17,906 nt of DNA from Anaerobacillus sp. (GCA_007120055.1 SKOL01000381.1:1-17906); one strand, 5' to 3'; numbered from the stretch's first letter, positions 7,191 through 14,740 are shown. Notes: generated by a model not told the origin, from the sequence alone. Made by a program: numbers and translations.

Positions 7191-7994
7191 CTATTTAATC
7201 GATCCTTCTGTTAAACCTCTAACAAAGTATTTACCCATAAAGGCAAAGAGTATTAAAACCGGTAACAGTGTTAATACTGCTCCTGCAGTTGTCCAACCCC
7301 ACTTCACTGTATATTGACCCATAATTTGATTCATTCCGACAGTCAATACTTGGTTACTTTCACTCGATATAAGTACAGATGCAAACGTAAATTCAGTCCA
7401 AGAGACTACAAAAGAATAAATTGCAATTGTAGCTAGTCCTGGTGCAAGCAATGGTAGGATGATTTGAAACAAGATTCTTAATTGGCCTGCTCCATCAACA
7501 GCAGCTGCTTCATCTAATGAATGAGGGATTTTCTTAAAGAAACCACTCATTAACCACGTTGCAAAAGGAGCTGCAAAAGTTACATTAATAATTATTAGAC
7601 TCCATAAACTATCAATTAATCTGATACTGGACATTAACTGGTAAACAGGAACTAAAAGCAGCATTGTTGGGAAAATAAAGGTTGCAAGAATTAAATAGAA
7701 AAAGAACTTCCTTCCTTTAAAATCCATTCGAAAAATAGCATATGAAGCAGGAACTACCAAGAGAATAGTAATAATCATTGTTCCAAAGGAAACAATCATA
7801 CTATTAAATAGATTAGTTAAATACGGTGTGTCATATATTAGTTCTTTATAATGCTGTAATGTCCAAGCTTTAGGCCATAAATCAGGTTGTAAAATTTGAC
7901 TTGGTAATTTAAATGAAGATACTATCACCCAATAAAATGGAAAAGCTATCAAAAATACTAGGAAAATAACAAATAATATTTTTACAAACCTCAC
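7191..7994 (-). CDS. ABC sugar transporter permease, CUT1 family (MalG-like)
   Basis: A 267-residue inner-membrane permease with about six hydrophobic segments, the first at residues 5-27 and the last near 240-258. The EAA loop that docks the ATPase is DEAAAVDGAGQLRILFQIILP near residue 160. The C-terminus GLTEGSIK is typical of MalG-type subunits. The GTG start has a GGGGGGAG ribosome binding site. It lies 11 bp behind the MalF-like permease and forms the channel with it. Confidence 0.92.
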   Translation of the reverse strand: MRFVKILFVIFLVFLIAFPFYWVIVSSFKLPSQILQPDLWPKAWTLQHYKELIYDTPYLTNLFNSMIVSFGTMIITILLVVPASYAIFRMDFKGRKFFFYLILATFIFPTMLLLVPVYQLMSSIRLIDSLWSLIIINVTFAAPFATWLMSGFFKKIPHSLDEAAAVDGAGQLRILFQIILPLLAPGLATIAIYSFVVSWTEFTFASVLISSESNQVLTVGMNQIMGQYTVKWGWTTAGAVLTLLPVLILFAFMGKYFVRGLTEGSIK

Positions 7995-8005
7995 CTTACT
8001 CCCCC

Positions 8006-8941
8006 CTAGTCATCTTTTGGTGATGCAAATTTTATGAATGAAATTGCGAAAATGATCATGATCAACGCAGTAATAACTGACATAGCTGATGCACTTCCTA
8101 ATGAATATCTCTCAAAAGCCTGCTGATAGATATGGACAGGTACGGTTGTTGTTGCACCAGCTGGACCACCTTCAGTCAAAGCGTTAATAAGATCAAAAAT
8201 ATTAAACATCCAAAGGGTACCAACTAACCCGAGAGCAAAAGTAGTATGTTGGATGGAAGGAAGTGTGACGTTGAAAAACTGTTGAATTCTGTTGGCTCCA
8301 TCCACTGAAGCGGCCTCGTATAATTCCTTTGGAATACCAGATAAACCCGCTAAAAGGATTACGGCCAAGAAAGGGAACCAATTCCAGGAATTAATAAATA
8401 TAATAACTAATAGTGACCAAGTTGAATTCCCGATTAAATTTAAAGGAGCATCAATAATTCCAATACTTAATAGAAAGTGATTTAAAATTCCATAAGACCC
8501 ATTAAGTATCCATTGCCAAAAGATTGCTACTACAATGGTCGGAGTTATCCACGGGATGATCATCCACGTACGAGCCATTGCTGAGATTTTTTTGTTATTG
8601 TTTAATAACAAAGCTACTGAAAATGCTAGTATCGTTTGAATAATCATATTTCCAAAAACCCAAATTAAACTCTTATTCCATGATGCCCAGTAAGCACCAG
8701 AGGTTAAAGTATTAATGTAGTTTTGAAAACCAACAAAATCTCCAGTAGTTCCTACAAAACCTGTATTATAAAAGCTTTCTTTAACAACTGAACTAAGAGG
8801 AATAAAAATAGTTACTAAAATCCAAATCACTAATGGTGCCACAAGGAGATAAGGTAATACTTTTCTCATGTCAAAGTTTTTCGTACCTTTTTTCGTAGCA
8901 ACTAATTCAGGTGACTTATCAATAACTGCATTTCTTTTCAA
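8006..8941 (-). CDS. ABC sugar transporter permease, CUT1 family (MalF-like)
   Basis: A 311-residue membrane permease. A polar N-terminal stretch of about 27 residues is followed by hydrophobic segments beginning LPYLLVAPLVIWILVTIFIP. The EAA loop is YEAASVDGANRIQQFFNVTLP near residue 212. ALTEGGPAGATTTVP near 258 is a conserved MalF-type periplasmic turn. The TTG start at 8941 is set by AAGGAGGT six bases upstream. It is separated from the solute-binding-protein gene by an 80-bp gap that contains a strong hairpin, which may lower permease expression relative to the binding protein. Confidence 0.92.
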   Translation of the reverse strand: MKRNAVIDKSPELVATKKGTKNFDMRKVLPYLLVAPLVIWILVTIFIPLSSVVKESFYNTGFVGTTGDFVGFQNYINTLTSGAYWASWNKSLIWVFGNMIIQTILAFSVALLLNNNKKISAMARTWMIIPWITPTIVVAIFWQWILNGSYGILNHFLLSIGIIDAPLNLIGNSTWSLLVIIFINSWNWFPFLAVILLAGLSGIPKELYEAASVDGANRIQQFFNVTLPSIQHTTFALGLVGTLWMFNIFDLINALTEGGPAGATTTVPVHIYQQAFERYSLGSASAMSVITALIMIIFAISFIKFASPKDD

Positions 8942-8962
8942 GGTTGTACCTCCTTATCATGA

Positions 8963-9013
8963 GATGAGGGTGTCCCATAAGTGTCTAACACTTTGTTTTT
9001 GGACACCCTCATC
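8963..9013. repeat. Intra-operon hairpin, short member of a GTGTC/GACAC repeat family
   Basis: GATGAGGGTGTCC (8963-8975) and GGACACCCTCATC (9001-9013) form a perfect 13-bp stem. Inside is a smaller palindrome, AAGTGT-CTA-ACACTT (8979-8993). There is no U-run in the minus direction, so it is more likely a 3'-end-protecting or attenuating stem than a full terminator. Its inner words AGTGTCT, ACACTTTGTTTT and GGACA recur in the larger palindrome at 14741-14863. Confidence 0.65.
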
Positions 9014-9021
9014 CATTTAAT

Positions 9022-10332
9022 CTATTGGACAGCTCGTTCCATTTCGTTATGTCCCCATTCGACTGCTTCTTCCGGAGACTTCCCAGCCATCATCTGTTCT
9101 AACGTCTGGGCTAAAAGGTTAGGTCCAGATATTTTTCCAACCTCTGAAGCGGCTCCATCAGTAAACCCAAAAAGAGCACCGTTTTCAGAGATTTCTAATA
9201 AAACTCGAACTTGTTCTTCATACTTCGATATAACCGGATGACTCCAATATTCTTCTGATTGAATTGCACTTTCAGTAACTGGTAAAAACAGACCCGGTTC
9301 TGCATTTATAAAGGCACTGTAGTTTTCTGGCTCATAAAGGAAAGTGAAAAACTCTTTAATCGCACGTTGTTTTTCTTCATCTTCAGTAAGCATCATGATC
9401 CCTGTAGAATAATAAATACTTCCTTCTTCCCCACCTTCAGCGACAGGCATTGGCGCAATACCTAATTTATCTGAAGTTTCACCTGATTCATCTTCAAACG
9501 GCGCTAAGTACTGTCCTTTTTCAATAGCCATAGCAGCTCTTCCTGAATTAAACTGGGCTTGTGGCTCCCCCCATCTGTATGTGTTGCTATCATTAGGAGA
9601 AAATTGTAATAACTTTTCATACATGCTGTAAGCATTTACAGTTTCAGGTGTATTGAAAGTTACGTTATTATCACCATCAATTAAACTTTTAGCTCCAGCA
9701 GTAATTAAGAAACTGTATACTACTTGGTCTGTAGCAAGTGACCTAGAAGCTGGTAAAGCAATACCATGTACACCATCTTGAGTTAATGTTTCTGCAGCAT
9801 GAAGAAACTCGTCCCAAGTTTTTGGTGCTTCAAGATTAGCTTGTTCAAAAATATCTTGACGGTACCACAAAGCTTGTACCATACCATACATCGGCACTGC
9901 CCATGTATGACCTTCATACTGATAAGGGTCTAAAGAAGCCCCAATGAAATTATGTGAAGCATCTAGACTTTCTACGATATCATCTACTGGCTGAACTACA
10001 CCAAGTTTTTTTATTAATGTAGTATAGTCTGGAAGTGTGAATAAAAGATCTGGTCCATTGCCAGCTTGAATAGCAGCTGGGAACTGTGAATAAGCATCAT
10101 CCCAACTTTGTACTTGAGCCGTAACATTAACCTCAGGATTGGCATTATTAAACTTTTCTATTGTTTCATTAATAACCCTAACTCTGTTTGGTGGTTCTTC
10201 CATATGCCAAAGAGTTATTTCTGTAATTCCCTCATCGATTGTGGAATTTGCATCGTTTTGCTGACCACCACACCCTACTAAAATAAACATAAGAATAATA
10301 GTTGTGCTAATAGAGAAAAGCTTACCTTTCAT
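9022..10332 (-). CDS. Lipoprotein sugar-binding protein of the ABC importer
   Basis: A 436-residue extracellular solute-binding protein (family 1, MalE/UgpB-like) that captures the sugar outside the membrane. It has a lipoprotein signal peptide with the lipobox LVGC, Cys at residue 21, followed by a polar linker. The mature start ITEITLWHMEEPPNRVRVINETIEKFN and NGPDLLFTLPDYTTLI are typical of the fold. Ligand-stacking aromatics are likely (several Trp and Tyr), but the sugar cannot be deduced. The ATG has GGGGG upstream. The 80-bp gap before it (10333-10412) holds only a weak ATTCTT/AAGAAT stem, and the gap after it holds the hairpin at 8963-9013. Confidence 0.93.
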   Translation of the reverse strand: MKGKLFSISTTIILMFILVGCGGQQNDANSTIDEGITEITLWHMEEPPNRVRVINETIEKFNNANPEVNVTAQVQSWDDAYSQFPAAIQAGNGPDLLFTLPDYTTLIKKLGVVQPVDDIVESLDASHNFIGASLDPYQYEGHTWAVPMYGMVQALWYRQDIFEQANLEAPKTWDEFLHAAETLTQDGVHGIALPASRSLATDQVVYSFLITAGAKSLIDGDNNVTFNTPETVNAYSMYEKLLQFSPNDSNTYRWGEPQAQFNSGRAAMAIEKGQYLAPFEDESGETSDKLGIAPMPVAEGGEEGSIYYSTGIMMLTEDEEKQRAIKEFFTFLYEPENYSAFINAEPGLFLPVTESAIQSEEYWSHPVISKYEEQVRVLLEISENGALFGFTDGAASEVGKISGPNLLAQTLEQMMAGKSPEEAVEWGHNEMERAVQ

Positions 10333-10412
10333 CTGTTAATCCCCCTTTTTCTTAAGTATCTTTCGTTTTAATTTATACTATGTTGACGAAATATTCTTAC
10401 AAAAGAATAAAT

Positions 10413-11360
10413 TTATTTTTGTTTTCCCCATCCATGTTCTTCTAAATATTCCTTGGCTTCCTCAGCAACACGGTCAAAATCACTTAACCCTATGCCAGAT
10501 GGTTCTCCTACTCCGAATAGGCCTCCTGCTTGCCAAGCTTCCCATTCTACGGCGTTATAATGTTTGTAACCAACTTCTTTTAGAGCCTCTGACATTTCTG
10601 TAAAGTCGACAAATCCACCACCAAACCATACGTGCTGTGATTGCATAATGTTTGGGAAACCTACTTCATCTTTTACATGTACAACCTTAATACGGTCCCC
10701 TAATAACTTAATTGCATCTTTGATTGGCATCTTAGGTTTTACTGTAGTGTAAAATGTTCCTACATCGACACAACAATAAACATTTGAACGGTCTACTTCT
10801 TCAAAGAGTTTCAGAGTTGATTGAATATCATTAATGATCGTTCCTTGAATAAGTTCAATACTTACATCGATATTATACTGTTTCGCATAATCTGCTACTT
10901 CGCGTACCGCAGTAACAACTTGGTTCCAAGCTTCTTTTCGGCTCATTAAGTTGTAAAGAGGTGGATCGTAATAACCGTCACCTACCAGGGTAACTACCGT
11001 TTCTGCCCCCATATCAGCCGCGGCATCGATAGCCTTTTTAAATTTGGCGATCCCATTATCTCTATCAAAGTGTCTTGGGGTTACAAAAGTAGTGTGGGCA
11101 CCAATTGAAGCAAAAGCAATATTGCGTCTATTCATCACTTCTTTAACCTTTGCTACTTGCTCTTGATATTCATTTGGGCGAAGTTCCATGATTTTTGGAA
11201 AAACGACATCAAAACCTTCGTAGCCATAATCGGCGATCTTTTCAACACACCAATCTAAAGACTTATCCCCCCAACTATTTGAAGCCGGTCCTGCAATTTC
11301 AAGACGCCCCCAAGGCATATTTGGCCAAATTTCGAATGAAAGTTTTAAATGTGAACTCAT
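10413..11360 (-). CDS. Sugar phosphate isomerase/epimerase-like TIM barrel (AP_endonuc_2 family)
   Basis: A 315-residue cytoplasmic protein of the xylose-isomerase-like TIM-barrel family (Pfam AP_endonuc_2), which includes keto-sugar 3-epimerases, inosose dehydratases and hydroxypyruvate isomerase. The metal-binding strands are visible: VSIELIQG (Glu, near 171), CVDVGTF (Asp, near 203), KVVHVKDE (His, near 233) and NAVEWEAW (Glu, near 278). The N-terminal WGDKSLDWCVEKIADYGYEGFDVV is the usual first beta-alpha unit. AAAGGATTG precedes the ATG. It is the first enzyme gene, 45 bp behind the regulator. It probably epimerises or isomerises the imported sugar before phosphorylation; this is inference, and no closer functional label is safe. 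Confidence 0.85.
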   Translation of the reverse strand: MSSHLKLSFEIWPNMPWGRLEIAGPASNSWGDKSLDWCVEKIADYGYEGFDVVFPKIMELRPNEYQEQVAKVKEVMNRRNIAFASIGAHTTFVTPRHFDRDNGIAKFKKAIDAAADMGAETVVTLVGDGYYDPPLYNLMSRKEAWNQVVTAVREVADYAKQYNIDVSIELIQGTIINDIQSTLKLFEEVDRSNVYCCVDVGTFYTTVKPKMPIKDAIKLLGDRIKVVHVKDEVGFPNIMQSQHVWFGGGFVDFTEMSEALKEVGYKHYNAVEWEAWQAGGLFGVGEPSGIGLSDFDRVAEEAKEYLEEHGWGKQK

Positions 11361-11405
11361 TAATAATCAATCCTTTCTTTTTTTAAAAATTATAGGTTTA
11401 AAGGT

Positions 11406-12146
11406 TTAAGCTTTCATTTCAATTGAAAACTTATAGCGGTCAGCTCGATAAAGAGATTGTACATACTCTAAAGGGATATCTTTATCAGAAAAAGTCGTTC
11501 TTTCAATTAATAAAACAGGAGTTCCACTCTCAATGTTCAGAAGCTCCGCTTCATCTTTATCAGCATAAGAAATTTCTATAGTTTGGATAGCCCTAACTAA
11601 ATTAAGATTGCACTTTTCTATAAGCTCTTTATATAAAGATTTATTTTCTAAAGATTCACCTAAAATGGGACCTACCTTTTCTACGGGCAAAAACGATTTT
11701 TCCAATGCCATCGGTTCATCATCTGCTAATCTTAAGCGAAACAGTTTAGCTACCTTCTCTCCCTCTTCTATATTGAAAATTGTGGCTATTTTTTTTGAAG
11801 AAGGAACTACGCACTTATCTAATACTTTAGCTCCAGGTTTAAACCCACGCATTTCCATATCACTAGTAAAACTTGAGAGTTTAGTAAGAACTTGATTAAT
11901 TTTCTTCTTTGCCACAAACGTCCCTATACCTCGCTTTCGATACAAAACACCCTCACTTACTAAATCATTAATTGCTTGCCTTACTGTTAATCTACTAATA
12001 TCAAAAGATTCGCTTAATTCTCTTTCAGAAGGAATTACTTCATCAACTGACCAAACATTATCTTCTATTTGCTCTTTAATTAATGTCTTTAATTGATGAT
12101 AAATTGGTACAATATCATTTTTATTTATTATTTTTTCAGAAAACAC
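11406..12146 (-). CDS. GntR/HutC-family regulator, second NagR-like copy
   Basis: A 246-residue repressor with a winged helix (VPIYHQLKTLIKEQIE, PSERELSESFDISRLTVRQAINDLVSEG, GIGTFV) and a UTRA domain ending SLYRADRYKFSIEMKA. It is clearly paralogous to the regulator at 3848-4570 throughout. The GTG start is the only usual start codon that keeps the conserved N-terminus; its G-rich ribosome binding site (GGGGGGGAGGAA) sits very close to it. It heads the cluster and lies directly downstream of a promoter with cre and dre-like sites, so it is probably autoregulated and sets expression of the transporter genes. The effector is likely a phosphorylated amino sugar, by analogy with NagR. Confidence 0.88.
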   Translation of the reverse strand: MFSEKIINKNDIVPIYHQLKTLIKEQIEDNVWSVDEVIPSERELSESFDISRLTVRQAINDLVSEGVLYRKRGIGTFVAKKKINQVLTKLSSFTSDMEMRGFKPGAKVLDKCVVPSSKKIATIFNIEEGEKVAKLFRLRLADDEPMALEKSFLPVEKVGPILGESLENKSLYKELIEKCNLNLVRAIQTIEISYADKDEAELLNIESGTPVLLIERTTFSDKDIPLEYVQSLYRADRYKFSIEMKA

Positions 12147-12188
12147 TTCCTCCCCCCCTTTATTGTGAAATAGTCATTCGGTCATCAT

Positions 12189-12202
12189 GTGGTCTATACC
12201 AC
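12189..12202. promoter_or_regulatory. dre-like operator at the head of the sugar cluster
   Basis: GTGGTCTATACCAC is a near-perfect palindrome (6 of 7 pairs) matching the DasR/NagR element core TGGTCTAGACCA except near the centre. It lies about 14 bases downstream of the -10 at 12216-12221, around the expected transcription start, where binding of a NagR-type repressor would block initiation or early elongation. Confidence 0.68.
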
Positions 12203-12215
12203 CTAACCTACATTT

Positions 12216-12244
12216 ATTGTAAACGCTTTAATTATTATTTGCAA
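12216..12244 (-). promoter_or_regulatory. Sigma-A promoter of the sugar cluster
   Basis: On the minus strand TTGCAA (12239-12244) and TACAAT (12216-12221) are separated by exactly 17 bases. The -10 differs from consensus at one base. It drives the second regulator and, by read-through, the isomerase and transporter genes. The rest of the gap up to the yhbH terminator (12245-12416) shows nothing I can support. Confidence 0.6.
12218..12231. promoter_or_regulatory. cre box (CcpA site)
   Basis: TGTAAACGCTTTAA fits the Bacillus cre consensus TGWAARCGYTWNCW at all fixed positions but one. It overlaps the -10 and spacer of the cluster promoter, the standard position for glucose repression by CcpA with HPr-Ser-P. 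Confidence 0.68.
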
Positions 12245-12416
12245 GAGTTTTTTAATAATTCTATTTTGACAAAAATTAATGCCTTAAATGCAAAACAATT
12301 AAGAGGCAAAGCAGTAAAGATTTTGAGGAACCAAATTATGAGTGGCCTCTAACTTGCTCGAAGCATTTTGAGACTTTATTTTTCAGCCGATACATCGCAG
12401 CTAACCATACTGATAT

Positions 12417-12455
12417 TAAAAAAAGCTACCACCAGTCATAACTAGCAGTAGCGAT
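12417..12455 (-). terminator. Terminator of yhbH
   Basis: On the minus strand GCTACTGCTAGT pairs with ACTGGTGGTAGC (three G-U wobbles) around a 4-base loop, followed by seven Ts. It starts about 14 bases after the yhbH stop. The same stem words occur at 1467-1507 behind the orphan yhbH fragment. Confidence 0.7.
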
Positions 12456-12465
12456 TTTCCTTTTA

Positions 12466-13632
12466 TTAAACCAACGTCTCCTCTTCCTTCCTAAAGAAAC
12501 TCTTCAAAGCTCGATAAACATCGCCTTTTTCCTTTAAGATATAGTGGCGGAAACGTTCGTCTTTGATGTTTTTGTAGGCATTCATGAGTGTACTGTGGCG
12601 GTTGTATTGGTTCACCTCACCATACCCGAACATGCTGGAGATTTCCATGAGCTGGTTGACTAGTTTTAGGCAGCGGGCGTTGTCGGAGGTTAGGTTGTCG
12701 CCATCGGAAAAGTGGAACGGGTAAATGTTGTAGCGTGATGGTTCGTATTTGGCCTCGATGAGCTCTAACGCTTTTCGGTAGGCACTAGAACAAATCGTTC
12801 CGCCGCTTTCGCCTTTTGAGAAAAAGTCTTCTTCGGATACGACTTTTGCTTCTGTGTGGTGGGCGATAAATTCAATGTCGACGGTTTCGTATTTTGATCG
12901 TAAGAAGCGGGTCATCCAGAAAAAGAAGCTGCGGGCCATATATTTTTCCCATTTGCCCATTGATCCAGATGTATCCATCATCGCAAGAACGACGGCTTTG
13001 GATTCTGGTTTGACGATTTCATTCCATGTTTTAAACCTTAAGTCATCGTTGTAAATAGGGGCAATCGATGGCTTTCCTACCATGGCATTTCGTTTCAATG
13101 AGGTTAAGATCGTGCGTTTTTTATCAATATTGCCCATTAACCCCTTTTTACGAATGTCATTGAATTCGATGTGTTCTACGACAATATTGTCTTCTTCTTT
13201 TTGTTGCAGGTTTGGTAATTCTAATTCTTGAAAGAGCATCTTTTCTAATTCTAAAATCGATACTTCAGCTTCATAGTAATCTTCACCAGCTTTGTCGCCA
13301 GCGCCTTGACCTCTTCCTGGACCTTGTTGATTAGCACTTCCGTCTCTTGCTACTACATCGCCAACTTTACTTTTACCGTTGCCTTGACCAACGTGTTTGT
13401 TTTTATCGTAGTTATATTTAATTTTATATTCGTCTAGTGATCTTATTGGGATTTTTATGACGTCACGGCCGTTGGACATAATAATGTTTTCTTCACTAAC
13501 GAGGTCTGGTAAATTTGACTTAATGGCATCCTGTACTTTTTCTTGATGTCTCTGTTGGTCCTGATATCCTTTGCGGTGAAGTGACCAGTTTTCTTGGGAG
13601 ACAACATAATTCTTCTCGTTATTGCCTTTCAT
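12466..13632 (-). CDS. yhbH: Sporulation protein YhbH (DUF444, von Willebrand A-type)
   Basis: A 388-residue cytoplasmic protein, full length for the family. A charged N-terminal half with a Gly/Gln-rich linker ([15 protein letters not shown] near 104-118) is followed by a von Willebrand A-type domain with the MIDAS metal motif DTSGSMG near residue 220 and an SGGTICSSA stretch near 280. In B. subtilis yhbH is sigma-E-dependent, adjacent to prkA, and mutants have sporulation defects. The ATG has GAGGAGGGG 7 bases upstream; an overlapping out-of-frame ATG just before it leads to a stop after five codons. Here yhbH is separated from the prkA fragment by two genes. Its last 47 codons are duplicated at 1556-1700. 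Confidence 0.93.
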   Translation of the reverse strand: MKGNNEKNYVVSQENWSLHRKGYQDQQRHQEKVQDAIKSNLPDLVSEENIIMSNGRDVIKIPIRSLDEYKIKYNYDKNKHVGQGNGKSKVGDVVARDGSANQQGPGRGQGAGDKAGEDYYEAEVSILELEKMLFQELELPNLQQKEEDNIVVEHIEFNDIRKKGLMGNIDKKRTILTSLKRNAMVGKPSIAPIYNDDLRFKTWNEIVKPESKAVVLAMMDTSGSMGKWEKYMARSFFFWMTRFLRSKYETVDIEFIAHHTEAKVVSEEDFFSKGESGGTICSSAYRKALELIEAKYEPSRYNIYPFHFSDGDNLTSDNARCLKLVNQLMEISSMFGYGEVNQYNRHSTLMNAYKNIKDERFRHYILKEKGDVYRALKSFFRKEEETLV

Positions 13633-13891
13633 CCATAATCCCCTCCTCTTGTTGTAGTAAATAATCGGTTATTCATAGTCACTTGAAGATGGTGGACAAT
13701 CTGCTTTACATTCGCTCATTTCGGTTTTAAAAAAAATTTTAGGCATAACATAAAAACTTTTTAAATTTTAATCACTTTTTTCAGGTTGCAAGCATATAAT
13801 TAATTCGACGGAATATCACTGTAACGTTTTCTAACGAATTTGAAGTGAAAAATAACTTATTTACTCTATCCTATGCAAAGAGCAAATAGAG

Positions 13892-14034
13892 TTGACAACA
13901 AATTATGATAATTATTCAATTCAATTAATGGACATGCATTTTATTTTGAGAAAAAAGAAGTTATCAAACAATTGAAAATAATGGACGAATTTGAGGAAAA
14001 AGAGCGATACATATATGTTCGCTCTTTATTTTAG
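13892..14034 (+). ncRNA. Possible small RNA with its own promoter and terminator
   Basis: In the 393-bp gap between yhbH and the signal peptidase gene, a perfect -35 TTGACA (13892-13897) lies 17 bases before TTCAAT (13915-13920) on the plus strand. About 80 bases later the AAAGAGCG/CGCTCTTT hairpin (13999-14021) with a T-rich tail could end a transcript of roughly 105 nt. No ribosome binding site precedes the ATGs inside. The -10 is weak, and the hairpin also ends the signal peptidase gene from the other side, so this is only a candidate. The rest of the gap (13633-13891) is AT-rich with no clear gene. Confidence 0.25.
13992..14029 (-). terminator. Terminator of the signal peptidase gene
   Basis: On the minus strand AAAGAGCG and CGCTCTTT form an 8-bp stem around a 7-base loop (flanked by inner TACATATATGT symmetry), followed by TTTTTCC. 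It begins within a few bases of the signal peptidase stop codon. Confidence 0.7.
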
Positions 14035-14610
14035 TACTCGGAACGCTTTCGGTGGCCAATAGGTTATATCTGCTTTTCCGACGACTTTATCGATAGGAAC
14101 GAAGCCGATTTGTCTGCTATCAATACTGTTACGACGATTATCTCCTAAAACAAATAAGTGATCTTCAGGTACATACCTTTCACCTGTTAATTGTTCTAAC
14201 GTAAAGTCCATGGTATAAGGGTAATTTCGGTGTTCATCCAAGACTCCATTTAAAAAAAACTCTTCAACTACTTCTCCATTTATATAAAGCTGGTCGCCCT
14301 GAACTTCAATTGTATCTCCTGGTAATCCGATGACCCTTTTTATATAATCCGTTGTTTCAGTTGCGTGAAATACAATCATGTCAAACCGATCGGGTTCGCC
14401 GATGTCATAGCCAATTTTATTTATAATCACGCGTTCACGGTCATTTATGGTAGGCATCATCGATTGTCCGTATACAATATAGTTTGTAAATAAAAACGCT
14501 CTTATTGCTACTACTAACAATACAACAACTACTAGCGTTTTTGCCCAGCTAACAATTTCTTTTTTTAACCTTGTCTTTTTCCTACTTTTCTCCATCTGCT
14601 CTAACTCCAA
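14026..14610 (-). CDS. lepB: Type I signal peptidase
   Basis: A 194-residue membrane serine protease that removes signal peptides from exported proteins. It has a charged cytoplasmic N-terminus, one transmembrane segment (about residues 25-42), then the catalytic domain outside. Catalytic Ser50 lies in GQSMMPT and the general-base Lys91 in YIKRVIGLPGD; the conserved box LGDNRRNSIDSR follows near residue 155. This is the prokaryotic (SipS/SipT) Ser-Lys type. The TTG at 14610 is chosen because AGGAGGTG lies about 6 bases upstream; the in-frame GTG at 14619 is itself part of that ribosome binding site. A sigma-B-like promoter lies 80-105 bases upstream. Bacilli usually have several such genes. 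Confidence 0.92.
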   Translation of the reverse strand: MELEQMEKSRKKTRLKKEIVSWAKTLVVVVLLVVAIRAFLFTNYIVYGQSMMPTINDRERVIINKIGYDIGEPDRFDMIVFHATETTDYIKRVIGLPGDTIEVQGDQLYINGEVVEEFFLNGVLDEHRNYPYTMDFTLEQLTGERYVPEDHLFVLGDNRRNSIDSRQIGFVPIDKVVGKADITYWPPKAFRVLK

Positions 14611-14690
14611 CGTCAACACCTCCTCATATATGTGGTTATCATTTAAAATTCATACTATTGGAAAATTCAAACAAATCATATGGTTAATTT

Positions 14691-14715
14691 TTACCCATTT
14701 TTGAACTTTTTAAAC
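14691..14715 (-). promoter_or_regulatory. Sigma-B-type promoter of the signal peptidase gene
   Basis: On the minus strand GTTTAA (14710-14715), 13 bases, then GGGTAA (14691-14696) matches the sigma-B consensus GTTTAA-N12-15-GGGWAW at every base. A weak sigma-A alternative (TTGAAT ... TTAAAT) lies closer to the gene. Sigma-F or sigma-G could also use a related -10. Confidence 0.45.
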
Positions 14716-14740
14716 TTATCAATAACTAATTAGGCAAAAA

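Noticed and set aside
13780..13825. Possible sigma-E promoter upstream of yhbH (TGATATT, then TATATGCT)
   Set aside because: Several mismatches to the sigma-E -10 and about 180 bases from the start; too weak to report, although yhbH is sigma-E-dependent in B. subtilis.
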